From: Tenebrio molitor
Taxonomy: Eukaryota; Arthropoda; Insecta; Coleoptera; Tenebrionidae
Direction of reading: 5' to 3'
DNA: 64,000 nt
Assembly (NCBI RefSeq): GCF_963966145.1
Contig: NC_091050.1
Span: forward strand, 1,178,001-1,242,000
Part shown: one piece after another, positions 24,906 to 36,539 of the stretch
How positions within the stretch are numbered: position 1 is the first letter of the stretch
Layout: the number at the start of each line of letters is the position of its first letter
Position numbers and translations under genes: made by a program
The notes under the pieces: generated by a model
What the model saw: only the letters and a program-made list of their open reading frames with translations
Told to the model about the DNA's origin: nothing
The model's database searches: none

Positions 24906-25509
24906 ATAGAATTTCCAACGATGAAAAAGTAATACTGAGAAATAATAAAATAAGTAATGAAAGTTACTAATAAATTCTTCTTAACGTAAATACATTTCTT
25001 TTTCATTTACATATTTTATCAGCCTTACATAAATGTCTATAAAAATTTTAAATTAACTTATATTCTTCAATCCTTTTTTGATATTTTTCAATCTCTTATC
25101 TAATACTTCTACTACCTCAGCATCAAGAGAAAAACAAACCAGTGATTTCAAATAAATCGTGTGATAAAATAATTTCAGATCAAGAATGCATTACAGCGTC
25201 ATTTGCTTAATTTAAGTACTTGTGTCGAAATGCGGTCCAAAGGACACTAGATCTGAAATGTGTTTGGCCACACGATACATTTTGACATTAGTGATGGGTT
25301 AGCGTTTGCTGGAAGAGTAAGATATGCGAATTGTTTTAACTTTATGATTTAATATTTCTATGACTGCAATGCACTAATTCAACAAGCAAATGATAATAAG
25401 CGTCAAGGTGACTGGCAATCATCATTAGATGGAGATAACGACAAGTGAATTGATAGTGTGATAGATATCATTATTGCAGATAACAGTTTTTGCAACTTAT
25501 GACAGAGTG
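24906..25509. other. Intergenic spacer before the sugar transporter
   Basis: Holds the AATAAA of gene E (24944-24949). The remainder is AT-rich; I see no gene or repeat. Confidence 0.6.
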
Positions 25510-26970
25510 ATGGTCGAAGTCAGCACCGGACAAAATAACAAGAAATGGCCGCAATACATGACTTCTTCGTTAGGTAAGTGTTCAACGTTTCAAACCAAAA
25601 TGAAAAATTTGGTTGTAGCTGTGGTCGTCATGTTCACATCTGGAATTCACTACGGGTGGCCCAGTCCGTTTCTCCCGAAGCTTCTGTCAGAGGACCACCC
25701 ACTCAACATGAATTCCGAAGAAGCCTCCTACATTACGACAAGTGCTTCAGTTGGTGATATCGTCGGAAGCATCGTATTCACAACTTTGGCTGACACCATC
25801 GGAAGGAAAACATCTCTCCTCCTGATCGCGCTGCCCCAAATAGCCTCAAACATAATATTGTACTTCTCTGCGTCTTCTTCTCTGGCTTTGTTGTACGTTG
25901 CAAGATTTCTAGGAGGTGTGTCCGAAGGAGCCTGCCTTTGCATCCTACCCATCTACCTCGGAGAGATTTCAGAAGCCAGAATCAGAGGCAATCTACTGTC
26001 GTTCTTCTCTATCGCTTGGTACAGCGGTTCTTTGTTTGTTAATGCTGTGGGGTCGTACTTAACGATCGAAGTCACGAGTCTGATAACTCTTTCGTTCCCA
26101 GTCTTTTTCCTGGTGACGTTCTTTTTTATGCCCAAAAGTCCTTACTACCTCCTCATAAAAGATCAAATCGAAGAGGCTCGACTGGCTCTGGTCAGACTGA
26201 GAGCCAACAATAACGTCGACGAAGAATTGTCCGAATTGAAGAAAGACGTCGAGAGGCAAATGTCCGAGAGGGGGAAATATCAAGATTTGATATTGATAAA
26301 GTCGAACAGAAGTGCGATATTGATGATGATGGGGTTGTCGATTGTGTGCGAGTTTTCCGGCATCACCTCTTTGACGTTCTACGCTCAGTTGTTCTTCATG
26401 GAAGCTACGGATGTCTTGCCAGAAGAATGGGCCGCCAACTTGATGATCGTTCTTCAGCTGGTCTTCACTCTCGTGTCGTCGGCCATTTTGGACTACGTGG
26501 GAAGAAAACCCCTTCTGCTCTTCTCAATTGGAGGTTGCTGTGCTTCGTTAACATTTCTCACGGTTTACTTCATGTTGAACGACTACTCCTCGGTTCAAAT
26601 GTCTGATCTGAATTGGATTCCTCTGATGGGAATGATGCTCTTCCAAATCTTTTTCAACGTGGGATTGGGAAATGTGGTCAATTGTCTGACGGGAGAGCTC
26701 TTCTCCGCCAGCATCAAAACCAAAGCAACTTGTGTGACAACGACAATCTACGCCATTTGCGTTTCCGTTGATACTAAAATCTACCAAGTGTTGACTGATA
26801 CCTACAGCTTAGGAGTGCCTCTTTTGGTTTTTGCCACTGTACAGTTAGTTGGTTTTATCTTTTGTTGGAAGCTTGTGCCGGAAACTAAAGGCATGACGCT
26901 CGAAGAGATACAGCAAGAGATTAAGACTCGGAGAAACATTCTCGAATCGAAAAAGACAATAAAGAAATAA
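25510..26970 (+). CDS. Facilitated trehalose/sugar transporter (Tret1-like), gene F
   Basis: A single-exon frame of 486 aa from the first ATG (25510) to TAA; a second in-frame ATG at 25600 (MKNLVV) could also serve. Sugar-porter branch of the major facilitator superfamily: WPSPFLPKL in the first helix region, TLADTIGRK in loop 2-3, ARFLGGVSEGACLCILPIYLGEI, a PKSPYYL loop where the family has PESP, a central loop with charged helix, DYVGRKPLL in loop 8-9 and the terminal PETKG. These are the conserved signatures of insect Tret1-like facilitators of the plasma membrane, which carry trehalose or other sugars; the real substrate is not shown. Broken copies lie at 36919-37155, 50309-50370 and 58888-58949. 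Confidence 0.92.
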   Translation: MVEVSTGQNNKKWPQYMTSSLGKCSTFQTKMKNLVVAVVVMFTSGIHYGWPSPFLPKLLSEDHPLNMNSEEASYITTSASVGDIVGSIVFTTLADTIGRKTSLLLIALPQIASNIILYFSASSSLALLYVARFLGGVSEGACLCILPIYLGEISEARIRGNLLSFFSIAWYSGSLFVNAVGSYLTIEVTSLITLSFPVFFLVTFFFMPKSPYYLLIKDQIEEARLALVRLRANNNVDEELSELKKDVERQMSERGKYQDLILIKSNRSAILMMMGLSIVCEFSGITSLTFYAQLFFMEATDVLPEEWAANLMIVLQLVFTLVSSAILDYVGRKPLLLFSIGGCCASLTFLTVYFMLNDYSSVQMSDLNWIPLMGMMLFQIFFNVGLGNVVNCLTGELFSASIKTKATCVTTTIYAICVSVDTKIYQVLTDTYSLGVPLLVFATVQLVGFIFCWKLVPETKGMTLEEIQQEIKTRRNILESKKTIKK

Positions 26971-27532
26971 AACGTTATCTCAGAAAATTGTGTGAAGCAA
27001 TTATTACTTAGTAGTTACAGAATCAAAAATTAAATCTGTTGGTTTTAGTTAAATCATTTTGTTTTTTATTTCGAGTTTCCCCTTCTCATCATCTGGTTTT
27101 TCAACAAGCAACAATCAGTTGGAGAAACAACATCTTGATGAAGATGGACCACCTCATTTTACGGTTCAGTATTGGTGGTTTCCTCGTCGGTCTCAGTATT
27201 TCACCTTCTTTCTTTCAAGTGGCTAATTCAGTGATTTAGTTTGTTGCAACAGAAACACGAGTCACTGCCTTAATCTTGAGGATTTTGCAATAATACGTGT
27301 AAATACTGAATGCATATACCAATTAAAATTTAGTCATACTACACGGTAGTCTCAGTTTCATTGAGTGGTCTTGTTGGCAAACACACAGTGTAAAATGCTG
27401 ATTAAATAATTTAACTAGAGATACAGAAATATTGCTTCACTTATAATGTTTGAGCAAACTGAAACCTCAAGGTCACGATGGGCCAAACCGATCGAGATTA
27501 TATAACTATTTTTCTATTTTGCACCTTTAATA
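26971..27532. other. 3' flank of gene F, duplicated elsewhere
   Basis: From about 27087 this flank recurs after the broken F copy at 37109-37440 and, beyond inserted elements, at 37808-37870 and 38490-38520. It is therefore the uninterrupted reference for two insertions in that copy. A 66-codon open frame at 27039-27239 has no recognisable domain. Confidence 0.7.
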
Positions 27533-27728
27533 GGTATATTATTATACTCATGTCATATCGTGAGGAAATTCCTTAACAATGACACAGAACATAAAACACA
27601 AAAAAGTCAAAATGTAGAGGCGAGACCCCGGTAATTATGTTGATAAGCACTGCACTATTACTTGATAGTATTATCCGTAATAGTGTATGTACTTCGGCAA
27701 AATTGCCGTGCCGCCGGGTGGTGGAGGG
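27533..27728 (+). mobile_element. LINE 3' end upstream of GNAT gene G1
   Basis: Matches the 3' part of the non-LTR element at 39298-40029 (and its inverted copy at 45333-46255), ending in the same GC-rich GCCGGGTGGTGGAGGG. In the longer copies this sequence follows a reverse-transcriptase C-terminus, so it is the tail of a 5'-truncated LINE. It ends about 46 bp before the start codon of G1. Confidence 0.7.
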
Positions 27729-27774
27729 TCATTATCTGCCCTGGCAGCAAACATTATAGATCAGACAGCACAAA

Positions 27775-29584
27775 ATGAATTCGCTAGTATTGAGAACCAA
27801 CAAGGATAGTAAGTAAATTGTTTCCTCAGACATTATTATGAAATAGTTATTTATGGTATAAGTGGGTTATTTAAGATATTACCCACGAGAGGTATTTGTA
27901 ACCTACGAGGGCTTGCCCGAGTAGGTTATTACCTCGAGTGGGTAGTACTTAATAACCCACGTATGCCATACAACGTTTTATCCAATATTCCAAAATTTTT
28001 AGATAATGACATTATTGATGAAATTCTGCTCCCGATGGGTTATGGACGTTAATAACCCACGGTGCTAATGGCAACGTGGGTTATGTATGTTATAACCCAC
28101 GGTGCAAATGGCAACGTGGGTTAAAACAACAGACTAGTTATAGCCCAGTTTACTCAATTAAAACTAACTAGTAAAACACGATATTACTATTGAATGTTGG
28201 ATAAATATTATTATTATCGATATTGAGAAAAATATGCGATTTAAACTTTTACAAAGAAAGTTAATCTATATTTGAGAATTATCAATCATGAAAACTGAAA
28301 TGAAAAAAATATACATAAATAAGAATAAAATGGACAGTGTGTTCTGCAGGTGTCGCACAGTAAATCATGAAATCTCTTGTTATAAACTGGGAACGTTACT
28401 GTTGTAGATACACTTGCAGACAGTTACGTATTGAAATCATCTGAAGTCTCAGGTTTTGCCGCTGAAATGGCTTGCAAACGCAAACATAGCAAATATAGTT
28501 CAATCATTTCGTCAAACTACGTGTTTAAAGGTTTAGCATTTGAAACCTTAGGCCCTTGGTGCAAAGAAGCCATCGATTTCATTAATGTCATCGGAAACCT
28601 ACTTATCGCGGAATCAGGCGATTCAAAATCAAAGAAATTCCTTTTCGAGAGGATTTCCCTTGCCATTCAACGTGGAAACGCTGCAAGCATTCGGGGCACT
28701 TTTCCAGATTCCGCAATATTATCGGAAATTTTTGTATTATAAAACAAAAATGTTTATGTAATTATGTTGTTATAAACTGTTTTGTTGCAAAGTCATTTAT
28801 ATTTCTTGTATTTATTTTTTCAGACACACTTGAATACAGACAACTAACCAGCGATTACGTAGAGGAAGCTCTAACAATAATGGAAAAAACATTTATCCGT
28901 GAAGAGAACGTGAGTCGAGCATATGGCATAGCGAAAAACCCTCATAGCGTTGCCGAAGAACGAAACCTAATGCGAGATATCGTCAAAGATGGTGTCTCGA
29001 TCGTTGTAATCGACAAGAGCAACAACAAAGTTGTCGGTGCTTCCCTCAACAAAATACACGTGACCACAAACCAAATCCAATTTTCACTGGACCAATTAAT
29101 TTTGTTTTAGGTGAGACCTGCACCAGGGGAGAAAACCTACCACGGAAAATTTGAAGATATGAGTAACGAATCATCCAGCCGATCGTGCGCCAAGTTTGAT
29201 GACTACACTGTCTCCACATTCTTCGAGCTCTGTCAAGTTGACTGTTTGCTAGAACTGACGATGGTTGGTCTTTTACCCGAATACAGAAAGGACGGTAACG
29301 GAAGATTGATCTATCAGACAGTTATTGATCTTGGACGAGGGTTAGCCACAGGAGTGAACACGAAGCAGCCTGTTGATGGACAAGAGTTAGCTTTGGAACC
29401 TGTTCCAGAAATAATTACTGGTGTGTGTACCACTGAGAAGGCCTGGGCCAGGGCGAAGTATTTAGGTTTTAAACTGGTCACCGAAGTGGGTTTTGATAAG
29501 TTCAGTTTCGAAGGAAAGACTCTTGCAGACGTTGTGGACAACAAAGACTTTCAAATCAAGCTGGTGTACCAAAGCTTAAAGTAA
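27775..29584 (+). CDS. GNAT acetyltransferase, gene G1 (arylalkylamine N-acetyltransferase-like)
   Basis: Exons 27775-27808, 28824-29059 and 29111-29584; 744 nt, 247 aa. The 34-nt first exon (MNSLVLRTNKD) is identical in position and phase in G2, G3 and G4. The N-terminal LEYRQLTSDYVEEAL, the strand VVIDKSNNKVVGASLNK and the cofactor loop LLPEYRKDGNGRLIYQ are typical of insect GNAT N-acetyltransferases of the aaNAT/dopamine-NAT-like group; this copy keeps the R-x-x-G-x-G pattern that binds acetyl-CoA. The product should be a cytosolic enzyme acetylating a small amine; substrate unknown. Intron 1 is 1015 bp because it carries a palindromic element, a tandem hairpin and a retroelement fragment. 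The intron 2 acceptor is TTTTAG. Confidence 0.88.
27852..27970. repeat. 119-bp near-perfect palindrome in G1 intron 1
   Basis: Starts TATGGTATAAGTGGGTTATT and ends in its mirror (AATAACCCACGTATGCCATA). It folds along its whole length around GGGCTTGCCC. Absent from the same intron in G2, so it is a recent insertion, probably a MITE. Confidence 0.7.
28051..28124. repeat. Two tandem hairpins in G1 intron 1
   Basis: The unit AACCCACGGTGC-AATGGCAACGTGGGTT occurs twice, about 40 bp apart; each folds with CCCACG pairing with CGTGGG. The arms resemble those of the 119-bp palindrome just upstream, suggesting related elements. Confidence 0.65.
28390..28766 (+). mobile_element. 5'-truncated retroelement fragment with 13-bp target duplication
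   Basis: The frame 28395-28742 reads DTLADSYVLKSSEVSGFAAE and continues to ETLGPW and AIQRGNAASIRGTFP, a C-terminal module I know from reverse-transcriptase-type proteins of invertebrate retroelements (family assignment from memory, not searched). The insert is flanked by TTGTTATAAACTG at 28377-28389 and 28767-28779. The same intron in G2 has no insert. Confidence 0.7.
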
Positions 29585-29913
29585 TCAATACCCTGGTTCA
29601 GTATGACGCTTTAAATACTTCAATCCAGAAGAATTTCAAAAATAGAAGATTTTTTAGCTCTTAAAAAGTAAACAATATAAATACGTGTCTTTGTCTTTGG
29701 GAGGCGTTGTTATGGAAAATTGTTTGAATAAAATTATTTCCCTTCTTTTGTATTGTTAAGTTTAATTCCTACAATAAAAACTGTTTAGACAAGTTGTGTA
29801 GCTTACTAAATTCTAAACAAAATCCCTTCAATGAAATTTTCTGTGCGGTCAATACTTTCTGAGATATGATATTTAATATGTTGCTCCATTTACAACGCAA
29901 ATTTTAAATTTAC

Positions 29914-30140
29914 TTTTCATGCCGCCGGCCGTTATCGACGGTTTTGCACGATTCAAAATCCGCCGGGAACGTAAAATTCCCGGCCTAGTACTTACAAAAG
30001 TGACCTTGACTAGAGAATGGGCAGGCAGCATTGAACGGACTCCGTTTCGGCGCAGGGACGCGTGGGTCGCGGGTTCGATTCCACTTGTGAAACAAATTTT
30101 TTACTTTTTAAAAATGATTTAAATTTGTCGGCATGAAAAA
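29914..30140. mobile_element. Insertion with tRNA-like segment
   Basis: Interrupts the G 3' flank. Its ends TTTTCATGCCG and CGGCATGAAAA are inverted. Inside, near 30065-30085, GGGTTCGATTCCAC resembles a tRNA B box / T arm. The same flank in G3 and G4 runs through without it. I cannot fold a full tRNA cloverleaf. Confidence 0.45.
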
Positions 30141-30152
30141 ATTTGTGAATTA

Positions 30153-30260
30153 CACGTCCAGAAAATGTTTTGCGAGTGCTCGTGTTGCTTCGCCTCGGCT
30201 AAACCGCCTCGGCTACGCAATATCAGTCACACCCGCAAATTATCATTTTCTGGACTTGTG
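30153..30260. mobile_element. Short MITE
   Basis: CACGTCCAGAAAATG at the left and CATTTTCTGGACTTGTG at the right form terminal inverted repeats around a C/G-rich centre with CTCGGCTAAACCGCCTCGG. It is adjacent to the preceding insertion in the G1 flank. Confidence 0.6.
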
Positions 30261-31616
30261 ATCCAAATAACTATTGAGTCACGGCTCCCGTTAAATTCAC
30301 ACTACCACTGCATTTATAACAATCTTTACAACTGTACATGTAAAATTATGACGACTTAAAAATTTCAAGAGTTACAACGGTTTGAATTGAAATGATAAAT
30401 TTTTATTTAGGAAATTAACAGTTTTAAGACTCTTCTTTCAAAGATCTAAAATACTCCGTCAAAGAATGCAAAGGATACGCTGTTGAGTAATTTCTTTCAC
30501 ATTTTTTCATCAGTTATTTTCCGAGTTGTCACTAGTAAAGAAGCTGTTTTTATTAAAATCAATTCACGACAAAGTTAGATAGTCCCCCATTAACAATTTT
30601 ATAAAAACAACTTTAATGTAAAATTGTAAATCTACCTACTACAATTTTACAAATTTCATCATATTAGTCACCCAATTGTTAAAAGGTGACTCATATGATA
30701 ATTCACAAATAAATAATTTATTCAAATACCTACAGCTACTGACGCACGTATTTATTCACTTACGCGAATAATCCCCAAACTTTAGATGCTTAGTGAATAA
30801 TTTAAGATAATTTATAGTTTTAACGTTAACACAATTTTCAAGGACAATATATTTACTGAAATTTATAAAAACAAAAATAAATGAATTTAAATGAAAATCT
30901 GGAAATTGTTATTATTAATTGATTTAACCAAAATCAAACGAGATTTAGTTTGTCATGTGCTTGTTAATACAATATGTACTACTAATTAACAAACGAAGCA
31001 AATTTTAGAAGAAGACCTTGAAATAAACAATAAGAAATATACGAGTGTATTTGTAAGTAAATGAGTGATAACATTTTGCGAAAATTTTCATTTTTACTTT
31101 GATTAATTCCCTCCCACGTACATCAAACATGCGTGTTCAGCCAATCAGAGCGCTTGCTTTCAACCAATCAAAAATGTTTATCGCGATAAAAACGTCCTAC
31201 TACTCTGTCATCTGTTAAAAGTGATTAAAATTACATTCTTCTCCTGTCAGATTCTCAAATTGTTTTTGATAATTGTGTTTTTAATAAGTCTATTATAAAT
31301 AAATAATTACCTAACGTTAAAGTTTGTAGTCTGGAATTAATCTTGCCAAAAATAACACGACCTAATTTTTAATATCTGATAAATTTCCCAATTTTCACTT
31401 AAACATTTTTCTTTAGCTAATTTTACTCGTTGATATTTGGACATTTTTATTCAAAGGTTTTAAATATTGTTATAAAAACTGCAAGGAAAATCTTTAAATT
31501 TCTATGGTTAAATACAGTTTTCCGAAGAAAGAAACTGAATTATGCCAATTATACTCGTATGTACGAGTAGGTATATCTCTCATTGCCCGATGGCATTTTA
31601 GCTAACATGTTATATG

Positions 31617-32011
31617 TACAGTGTGGAATAAAATGATTTACATCTAGTTACCTTTGGAATTTTTGCACATGTAAATTTTCCTGTACCGCTCTACTTTTTT
31701 TTTCGAAGTGCCGAACTATTAGTTCTGTCAATAAATGTCATCAATCGAATTGACAATTGTTACAATTTACTAAATTGAATTAACAAACGTTGGTGGCCAC
31801 TTTCAACACTAGCTGTGACTTGCTTTTGTTAGCTCCTTTTTAATTTCAATCTCTACTTTGCATTCATATCATCCCTTCGCAATAAATCACATTTGGAATT
31901 TGGATATATATTTTGAGGTTAGGCTTTCTTTTTTTTGTAAAGCGGCTATTCGTATTTTTACAAGGGTAATGCAAAGGTAACTAGATGTAAATCATTTTAT
32001 TCCACACTGTA
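31617..32011. mobile_element. MITE with ~41-bp perfect terminal inverted repeats
   Basis: The left end TACAGTGTGGAATAAAATGA, continuing through ATCTAGTTACCTTTG, is exactly mirrored at the right end (31971-32011). The borders fit a TA target duplication. The interior of about 310 bp has no reading frame. Perfect arms suggest recent insertion. Confidence 0.85.
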
Positions 32012-32204
32012 CTTACCCATTTTATTTCCACTGGGTCTGTTAAAAGTTTGCGACCTGTTCTATTTTGATAATATGCATCAGTATTCCTTTTATCTACACT
32101 TTTTTTTAGTCATAAAAAGTGTTTTCCACGCTCAAGGTAAAATACAAATGATATAGATTGGAAACCAACAACAGACAAGCTACGATCAACGTCTAATTAA
32201 AAAT

Positions 32205-34162
32205 ATGCCAATTGTGTCCGGTACGTACGTTCTAATTAACTCAACTGCACTAACAAGTCAACAATATAAAGAAGCTAAAGGTCGTATTGACTCATAACAA
32301 TTTTTATTGTTTTCAACTGTCATAAATTCTCACTTTTCTCCTTTGTAAACTGCCTCTTAACTGCCCTAAAGCAAAATGAGCAGATAACGAACCGTTGCCC
32401 TAGACAACACATTCAACGTTACATTTCTGACAGGTCTTGAAAAATTTGTCAAAACTGTCAAAAATAAATGCGAAACCATTTTTAAAAGATTTGGAAGCTT
32501 CAGGGACGTCGTTTCGAACAATACAATTTTGTATGCAACTCGTTTCTGGGAAAATTGGGTTTTTCTAATTGCCCTTGGTCAAGAAAAGCCCAATTTACAC
32601 AGAAACTTGTTGCATAAATAACTATTATGTGTGAGCAATGAAATTCTCACACAGATATTTTTTTTTTCGATGCCAACACCAAGAAATTGGTCCACATTCT
32701 TTGACGCAAACTTACAGTTTTTAAAAAATTATTTTCAGAATGTTTAACATGCAAACGGATCTTGTCTGTCATGGTCATTCTAGGCTTCATGATCCACCAC
32801 ATGTTGCGATTGAACATATCGATAACCATCGTCGAAATGGTGACCATGAACAAGTCCAACGCTTCTCTGGTGTCCTATGGACCTCGCTACAACTGGAATG
32901 AAGAAGAAAAAAACGATATCTTGGGTTACTTCTTCTGCGGCTTTATCTTAACACAAGTCCCAGGAGGACGTCTTTCCGAAATGTACGGAACACGAATCGT
33001 TGTCGGAGTGGGTCTGCTCTGTGCAGCACTTGCAACAATCTTGGTACCACTTGCTTGCCACATGCACTACTACTGGGTACTGTTCGCAAGATTTGCTCTT
33101 GGACTGGCGCTGGGAGTACAATGGCCTGCCATACCACCGATGGCGGCCAAATGGGTGTCTCCTTCAGACACTTCAAAATTCATGTCGCACATGGCAGCAA
33201 GCGCTTTAGGAGGGGCTTTGACTTACCCAGTCTGCGGATACTTGATAACTTCTTTAGGTTGGCCAAGTGTCTTCTATATTTCTGGTGGCATTACGCTGCT
33301 GTGGACGATGGCTTGGTTCTACTTGGTTTATGACTCGCCGGAACAACACCCAAGGATCAGTCGAGAAGAAAAGGAACAACTCATAAATGCCAGAATCGTT
33401 AATTGCGCGGCAAACAAGTCTAAAACTCCTTGGATTAACATTTTTATTTCGCCGCCTGCATGGGCTTTTATCATGGGTAATGTACTGTTTTGCTTTACAA
33501 CTTATCTGGCTTTGTACCAACTACCCAGCTACATCAGTCAAGTTTTACACTTGAACATCGAACAGAATGGATGGTTGTCTAGTTTACCCCATCTTGGTAA
33601 TCGCTGCAAGATTCAACAAATTTTCATCTAATCTCATATTTCGCTAGGAAAATATGCGGCAGCTGTCATCTCGTCGTATCTTGCTGATAGAGCTTTGAAA
33701 GCCAAGAAGTTTTCCAGAATCACCGTCAGAAAAGTGTGCACCACCATATCATTTTGGGGACCGAGCTTACTCTTCACTATCCAGGCTATTTGGGGTGACA
33801 ACTACACCGTCTCCGTGGTAGTTTTCGTCAGTGCTTTCGCTTTCATGAGTTTTGCCACTCCTGGAGTTCTAGCAAATTGCGTTGACATTGCTCCCGCTTA
33901 TTCCGGAACCATCCTCGGAATTAGCCAAGTTCTGGCTGGCGCTGGTGGATATGTATCCACAAAAATTGTCGGTTTAATTACTAAAGAAGAGCAAAGTTTT
34001 CAACAGTGGAGATACATTTTTTGGATCGCTGTGGGAGTTAATATGGTGGCGGGAGCCATTTTTCTTATGTTTGCTTCTGGCGAAGTACAAAGCTGGAACT
34101 CTAGCGACAGGAAACCACTTGAGGAAGTAGAGCGGGAACAAAACGTACCACTGACAGGATAA
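32205..34162 (+). CDS. SLC17-type anion/phosphate cotransporter, gene K
   Basis: Exons 32205-32220 (MPIVS plus one base, donor GTACGT), 32739-33596 and 33648-34162; 1389 nt, 462 aa. The remote 16-nt first exon was chosen because it has exactly the length and phase of the first exons of D and E. Family signatures: LGFMIHHMLRLNISITI, GGRLSEMYGT, ARFALGLALGVQWPAIPPMA, YDSPEQHPRIS, GWLSSLPHLGKYAAAVISSY. Intron 1 is 518 bp. An AATAAA is at 34230-34235. Probably a 12-helix Na+- or H+-coupled anion carrier; substrate unknown. It lies between the first F-G block and gene L, away from D and E. Confidence 0.88.
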
Positions 34163-35052
34163 AATTGTTAAGTGTGTGGTTAGAATCTTATTATGTTCGA
34201 TTAAATTGTGTGTTCATGTTTTCGTATTGAATAAATGCTTAAATTACAATTTCTCCGTTTTCATTTCCTTTTAGAAAACTTTTCTGTAAGAAAAGTTATT
34301 GACAAGCCGAAAAAGTTTTTTGAAATTTTCACAAAAAATACCAGGAAATTCATTTTATAATTACAAATTTTTGTTTGCACACAACGCTACAACCTTGGCT
34401 ACGAAATCCTTTGATGATCTCGAATTCTCGAGATTGGCTTGCCTCGGCCGCAAGCGACCTCGGCGACAGTTTTTCTCTCGGTTCGTCAAAGTACGATTTC
34501 GCAGCCTTGATATACAAATAACTATTTTTTGACTTTTTGACTAAAATAATATTCTACTTTCAGCTACCTATATGTGTGCATTGCAAGCCTGCAGCTCGTT
34601 CTTATTTGCTAATTTTTATTCTACGCTTTCGTTCATTTATCTTCCATTTTTAAACGAAAAAAAAGTACCTACTTTGAAAATCAACAACAGACAAGTTACA
34701 GTTAACGCCTAATTAAAAATATACCAATCGTATTGGACACTTAAGATCTGATTGACTTAGCACAAAAGTGACTAAAGTTTGTATCGCTGTTTTTAAAAGT
34801 TACTAGTTTTTCCTTTCATTTATTTAAATGGAAAAAATTGACAGGCCTTGTAGGTACATCATACAATAAATTTAAGGACAGACCATAACTGCTTTTTTAT
34901 CAACCATGCACTCAATTATCCGTTTCTTTATGGATAATTTTTAACGATAAGAAACAAAACTTGTAATAATTTATTTAAAAAAAAAACAATGTCGAAAACG
35001 GTGTACTTGTCCTACTTAGCTGCATATGGTGGCACTGTATACTTAACCAGAA
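34163..35052. other. Spacer between SLC17 genes K and L
   Basis: Holds the AATAAA of gene K (34230-34235). Around 34682-34740 it resembles the region of exon 1 of gene K (CAACAGACAAG..AATTAAAAATAT), but the ATG there is ATA, so that ancestral first exon is lost in this copy. No other gene is seen. Confidence 0.6.
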
Positions 35053-36539
35053 ATGACTGAACAATTAGGTATTTCTATATTCTACAATCAAAAATATTTT
35101 ACACTTAATCCAACTTTGCAGAATTCTTGACTTGTCGACGCATCCTCGTTATCTTCGTGATCATGAGCTTCCTGTTGCAGCAGATGTTGAGAACCAACAT
35201 GTCGATTGCGATAGTCGACATGGTAATCACAAACCACACCAACACCACCGAACCGGTGCGCTTCCCTTGGACCGAATACCAGAAGAACAACATCCTGGGT
35301 TGCATCTTTTGGGGATACTCTCTGTGTTCGCTTGTTGGGGGTCGCCTGTCAGAAATCTACGGAAGTCGTATAGTTCTAGGAAGTGCACTACTATCAGCCG
35401 GTCTCTTCACCATACTGACCCCACTGGCTTCCTACTTGAACTACTATCTCTTGGTAGCGACGAGAGTTGCCCTAGGTGGAGGGTTAGGCATAATATGGCC
35501 GTCCGTTTTGCCCCTGGCGCACAGCTGGATCGCACCCGCAGACTCTTCCAAATTCATGTCGCACACGTTGAGTTCGCACCTTGGAACAGCGTTGGTGTTG
35601 GCTTCGGGTGGACTTTTGGTCGACCATCTAGGTTGGCCTAGTATTTTCTACGTCACTGGAGGCGTAACACTAGTGTGGGGTCTAGCTTGGTTTTATTTCG
35701 TGTACGACTCTCCCGGACAACATCCCAGAATGAGCCAAAAGGAGCGGGAGGAAATTAAAAAGACAGTTGGATATGAAATGGTGTTGACCAAGACTGAAGA
35801 CACTCCTTGGACCAAAATCTTGACGTCGGGTCCAGTTTGGGCTATTGTTTCGGCACAAATCTGCCTCTTGTTCAACGTGAATACCTCCGTCAACCACGTG
35901 CCCTCGTATATGGACCAAGTTCTTCATTTTAACATCAAACAAAATGGGCTGTTGTCGAGTTTACCCTACATCGGTGAGCTCTGCCTTCATACCTGGATCA
36001 CCCTGATCATAAATTTTGTTACAGGTTTGTACTCCTTGGGTGTTGTTGCAGCCCGCGTAGCAGACAAATGGCGAAAATCGCGAACATTTTCTCTAATCTC
36101 CATCAGAAGGATCTTCTCGGGACTCCCTTTCTTCCTCTCGATGCTACTTCTCACCGTCGAATCCTTTTGGGGTTACGACCCAGTAGTTTCGATTTTTGTT
36201 TTCACCCTGTGGCAGACTGTTACGAGTATTGCTATCGGTGGGCACATAGCAAATGTTCTCGACATTTCTCCAACATATTCTGCTACCATCTATGGTATGG
36301 GAGTTGGATGTGGAAGTCTGATAAGTTATCTGGCAACCGGACTGGTTTCTTACTTTACGGATAAAGAACAAAACTTTGAACAGTGGCGATGTATTTTTTG
36401 GGTTTTGATCGGAGTGAATGCTATAGGCTTCGTTGTTTATTTAGTATTTAGCTCTGCTGATGTTCAAAATTGGGATCCTCAAGTGGACAAGGCAGAAATG
36501 ATGCAGCTTAAAGACAAAGAATTAACAACATGCAGGTGA
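35053..36539 (+). CDS. SLC17-type anion/phosphate cotransporter, gene L
   Basis: Exons 35053-35068 (MTEQL plus one base, donor GTATTT), 35122-35973 and 36025-36539; 1383 nt, 460 aa. The first exon again has 16 nt and phase 1. The protein is more diverged than D, E and K (LLQQMLRTNMSIAIVDMV, GIIWPSVLPLAHSW, YDSPGQHPRMS). The second intron (35974-36024) is 51 nt with no in-frame stop, so an unspliced RNA would encode 17 extra residues. The DNA of K's first exon is recognisable further upstream but without its ATG, so L seems to have acquired a new first exon. Function as for the family. Confidence 0.87.

Larger units (their letters stand above)
29585..32204. other. Spacer after G1: decayed duplication unit and repeats
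   Basis: The first part is the 3' flank shared by all G genes. Elements at 29914-30140, 30153-30260 and 31617-32011 are listed separately. From about 30926 to 31104 the DNA matches the region upstream of the H genes (AAATGAGTGATAACATTTTGCG), then the match stops before the H TATA box and first exon. No H coding sequence follows. I see no other gene here. Confidence 0.65.

Noticed and set aside
27039..27239. 66-codon frame after gene F
   Set aside because: Mostly 3' flank of F with no motif; in the copy at 37109 the same DNA is noncoding.
27865..28125. CRISPR-like array (repeated ACCCACG units)
   Set aside because: The units are self-complementary hairpins of transposon origin in a eukaryotic intron; spacing and number do not fit CRISPR.
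28431..28742. Independent host gene within G1 intron 1
   Set aside because: Flanked by a 13-bp target duplication and absent from the paralogous introns, so it is a retroelement fragment.
30000..30095. tRNA gene
   Set aside because: A T-arm-like GGGTTCGATTCC lies in an inserted element and no full cloverleaf can be drawn.
30165..30359. 64-codon frame after G1
   Set aside because: Spans a MITE and adjacent spacer; no homolog in the other G flanks.
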